Assembly (NCBI GenBank): GCA_964345825.1
Contig: CAYFSI010000010.1
Span: 1-31,576 of the forward strand
Direction of reading: 5' to 3'
From: JAAYDH01 sp964345825
Lineage (GTDB): Bacteria; Bacillota_I; Bacilli_A; RFN20; CAG-826
Length of the DNA: 31,576 bases
The number at the start of each line of letters is the position of its first letter. The first letter of the stretch is position 1. A program made the position numbers and the translations under genes. Below, piece after piece: positions 29,974-31,576 of the stretch. The notes under the pieces were generated by a model, which saw only the letters and a list, made by a program, of their open reading frames with translations, was not told where the DNA came from and did not search any database.

Positions 29974-31182
29974 TCTCCTTTAACAACAGGAACAACTTCT
30001 GTCCTTGCAACATATGTTGAAGGTGAAGAAACAAAAAAGGCTTCCATTGATGGAATTACTGTTGAAGACAGAACACTAAACAGCATTTCCATTAAGACTT
30101 CTACCTCTAAAGTTTCATTTTCATTAGGTGAGCTATTCGCCTATCCTTGTTTGGTGGTTAACGCTAACTGGAATAGTGGAACTCTCGAATTGACCAACGA
30201 ATTCACTGTGACAGGTGTCGATACATTAAAATTAGGTGTTCAAACTGCCACAATCTCTTATTTAGAAAAAACCGCAACTTATTCTGTTAATGTCACTAAC
30301 CAAAACGCCAATGTTGGTGAAGTAGCAGTCATTAACGAATTATTTATCTCAGAATACTATGAAGGCGCTTCCAACGATAAATACATCGAAATCTATAATG
30401 GAACTTCTTCTGCGATTGATCTTGCTACATCTAATTATCGCATTAAGATTGATGCCAATGGTAAAGGTACTTGGGCAGCGAGCAATATTGCTTTAACGGG
30501 AATAATCCCCGCTTATGGCACTTATATTCTAGCTCACTCAAGCGCGAACGCTTCTATTCTCGCCCTTGCTAATCAAACAAGTGGAAGTGTCACTCACAAT
30601 GGTGACGACTCTGTTGGTTTATTCAAAGGCGAAACACTTATTGATCTGTTTGGAGTTTTAGGCACTGATCCTGGCACTGGTTGGAAAATAGGTGAAATCA
30701 CTAATGCAACTGTTGACCATGTCATTGTTCGAAAATCTTCAGTTATAGCTCCAGTTTCTACTTGGAACACCGCTGAATGGGATGTATATGCAAACAGTCT
30801 TGATTATTGCGGTTCTCATAGTGTTGATTCAGGCGATGTTACTAGTTTGCAACAAGCGACTGCGTTTGCTAACTATGTCATGACCGATATTGGTCTCAAT
30901 GCCCAAGGATCATGTTCAAGTGTCCTTCAAGCATTATTAACCGAATACAATTACATGAATGAAGAATCAATTCTCGAATTCGAAACTGCTCCAGAAGAGT
31001 TGTTCGTTAATGCTCGTGCTCGCATTGCTTATTTACAAGCATGGGTAGACGCAAATAATCCTCAAGGACTATCAGCAGCCATTCAAGAATCATCATATTC
31101 TTCGACTATCATTCTAGTTGCCTCTTTAGGTTTAGGAACAGTATTCGCATATTTCTTCTTTAAGAAAAAGAAAGCTATTTAA

Positions 31183-31576
31183 TACCGATAAAATTCATCA
31201 TAAAGTTAGAAAACATCAATATTTTATTATTAGGTTCTCCCAAAAAGAGAGCCTTTTCTTTATCTCATTACATATTCGCTCGTGCGAAAAACATTGTATC
31301 TTTTTATTAATTTATGCTGTAATAATCGTGTGATATCGGAAATTAATAGTGGCTGTTTGGAGTTCGAATCCTTTCGGCAATAATCTAATTCGGTGGATTT
31401 TCACGATTAATTTCTTAGCACGATTCTTAAACTGTTTAAATGATGCATATTTTGTGCTTTGATAACTGACATAAATTTTTTAAAAAATATTACTTCCCAA
31501 ATTAAATCAAAAAATATATACTTCTGAATTTTACAGATTGGAAATTAAAATTTTAAATAAAGTCCTGATTAAATCA
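31183..31576. other. AT-rich 3' region without a recognisable gene
   Basis: After the terminator no ORF with coding character is visible. It has an 8-bp inverted repeat TAATCGTG (31323-31330)/CACGATTA (31402-31409) and a short T-arm-like string near 31360, neither convincing. Confidence 0.5.
31232..31262 (+). terminator. terminator of the surface-protein gene
   Basis: Stem AGGTTCTC/GAGAGCCT (one G-U pair) with loop CCAAAAA and TTTTCTTT tail. Confidence 0.85.

Larger units (their letters stand above)
28569..31182 (+). pseudogene. Secreted, membrane-anchored surface protein with Ig-like and lamin-tail domains, interrupted by two 1-nt deletions
   Basis: Restoring one T in the T4 run at 29081-29084 and one T at 29730-29733 joins three frames into one protein of about 871 residues. 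It starts with a signal peptide (cleavage after AQA, about residue 36) and a beta-rich N-terminal domain with many Tyr/Ser/Thr. A first Ig-like (Big_3-type) domain (KTAYYDSESFDPTGLTITA) and a jelly-roll-like region (FGTGAEDNSWTESSQNIG) follow. A second Ig-like domain (KSYYNGESFDPSGMVITA) precedes a lamin-tail (LTD) domain with LFISEYYEGASNDKYIEIYN. A C-terminal helix plus KKKK tail anchors it. LTD and Ig modules occur in secreted nucleases and adhesins; no nuclease motif is present. The start follows a GGGGGG site. Confidence 0.82.

Noticed and set aside
31360..31390. tRNA-like string (GGAGTTCGAATCC) in the last intergenic region
   Set aside because: The flanking bases do not form a T stem, acceptor stem or anticodon arm; at most a decayed fragment.
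1..31576. CRISPR array, transposase or prophage genes
   Set aside because: No regularly spaced repeats, DDE/HUH motifs, integrase or phage structural genes were found.

Overview
This window looks like a chromosomal contig from an uncultured low-GC Gram-positive bacterium of the Mollicutes/Bacilli borderland (relatives of Acholeplasma, Izemoplasma, RF39 or Erysipelotrichia). The signs are AT-rich DNA, Shine-Dalgarno starts of the GGAGG type, short rho-independent terminators, Bacillus-like synteny (rsmE, mtaB, rpsU), lipoproteins, and rubrerythrin/rubredoxin as in an anaerobe. The standard code is used: tryptophan is TGG. TGA is nevertheless almost absent as a stop, found in 1 of 34 gene ends. 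A run of 100 N (28277-28376) shows that the sequence is a scaffold.

Layout. 1-3600: translation and tRNA-modification block: end of rsmE, an unknown gene, mtaB, rpmF, deoC, rpsU and an atypical initiator tRNA. 3757-5768: SatA-like acetyltransferase, a DUF1295 remnant, a cupin, and an XRE regulator with membrane helices and a zinc ribbon. 5830-10268: glyA (minus strand), then glmS and a GT4 glycosyltransferase. 10360-14093: two lipoproteins (the second with an RsgI-like SEAL domain), rubrerythrin, tRNA-Asp and tRNA-Phe, one or two candidate small RNAs on the minus strand, and a pair of related two-helix membrane proteins. 14236-18678: a fused MacB/FtsX-type ABC protein, a small membrane protein and rimO. 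18759-19732: a PlsC-like acyltransferase and tRNA-Thr.

19733-24372 is the most interesting part. Downstream of tRNA-Thr lie paired 10-bp direct repeats, a flavin-reductase-like gene, a heliorhodopsin gene broken by one nonsense codon and two 1-nt deletions, a TM2-like small membrane protein, a glutathione peroxidase, and an HrtBA-like ABC transporter. I read this as a light/oxidative-stress accessory island whose photoreceptor is decaying or mis-sequenced.

24428-28210: a cation/proton antiporter (minus strand), a candidate plus-strand small RNA, rubredoxin, a PH-like membrane protein, a HEPN-like/CBS fusion and a multi-helix membrane protein. 28211-31182: a scaffold gap flanked by an identical 55-bp sequence, then a secreted, membrane-anchored protein with Ig-like and lamin-tail domains, interrupted by two 1-nt deletions in T runs.

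A recurring feature is genes whose -10 box lies only 5-7 nt before the start codon with no ribosome-binding site, which suggests leaderless mRNAs beside conventional Shine-Dalgarno genes.
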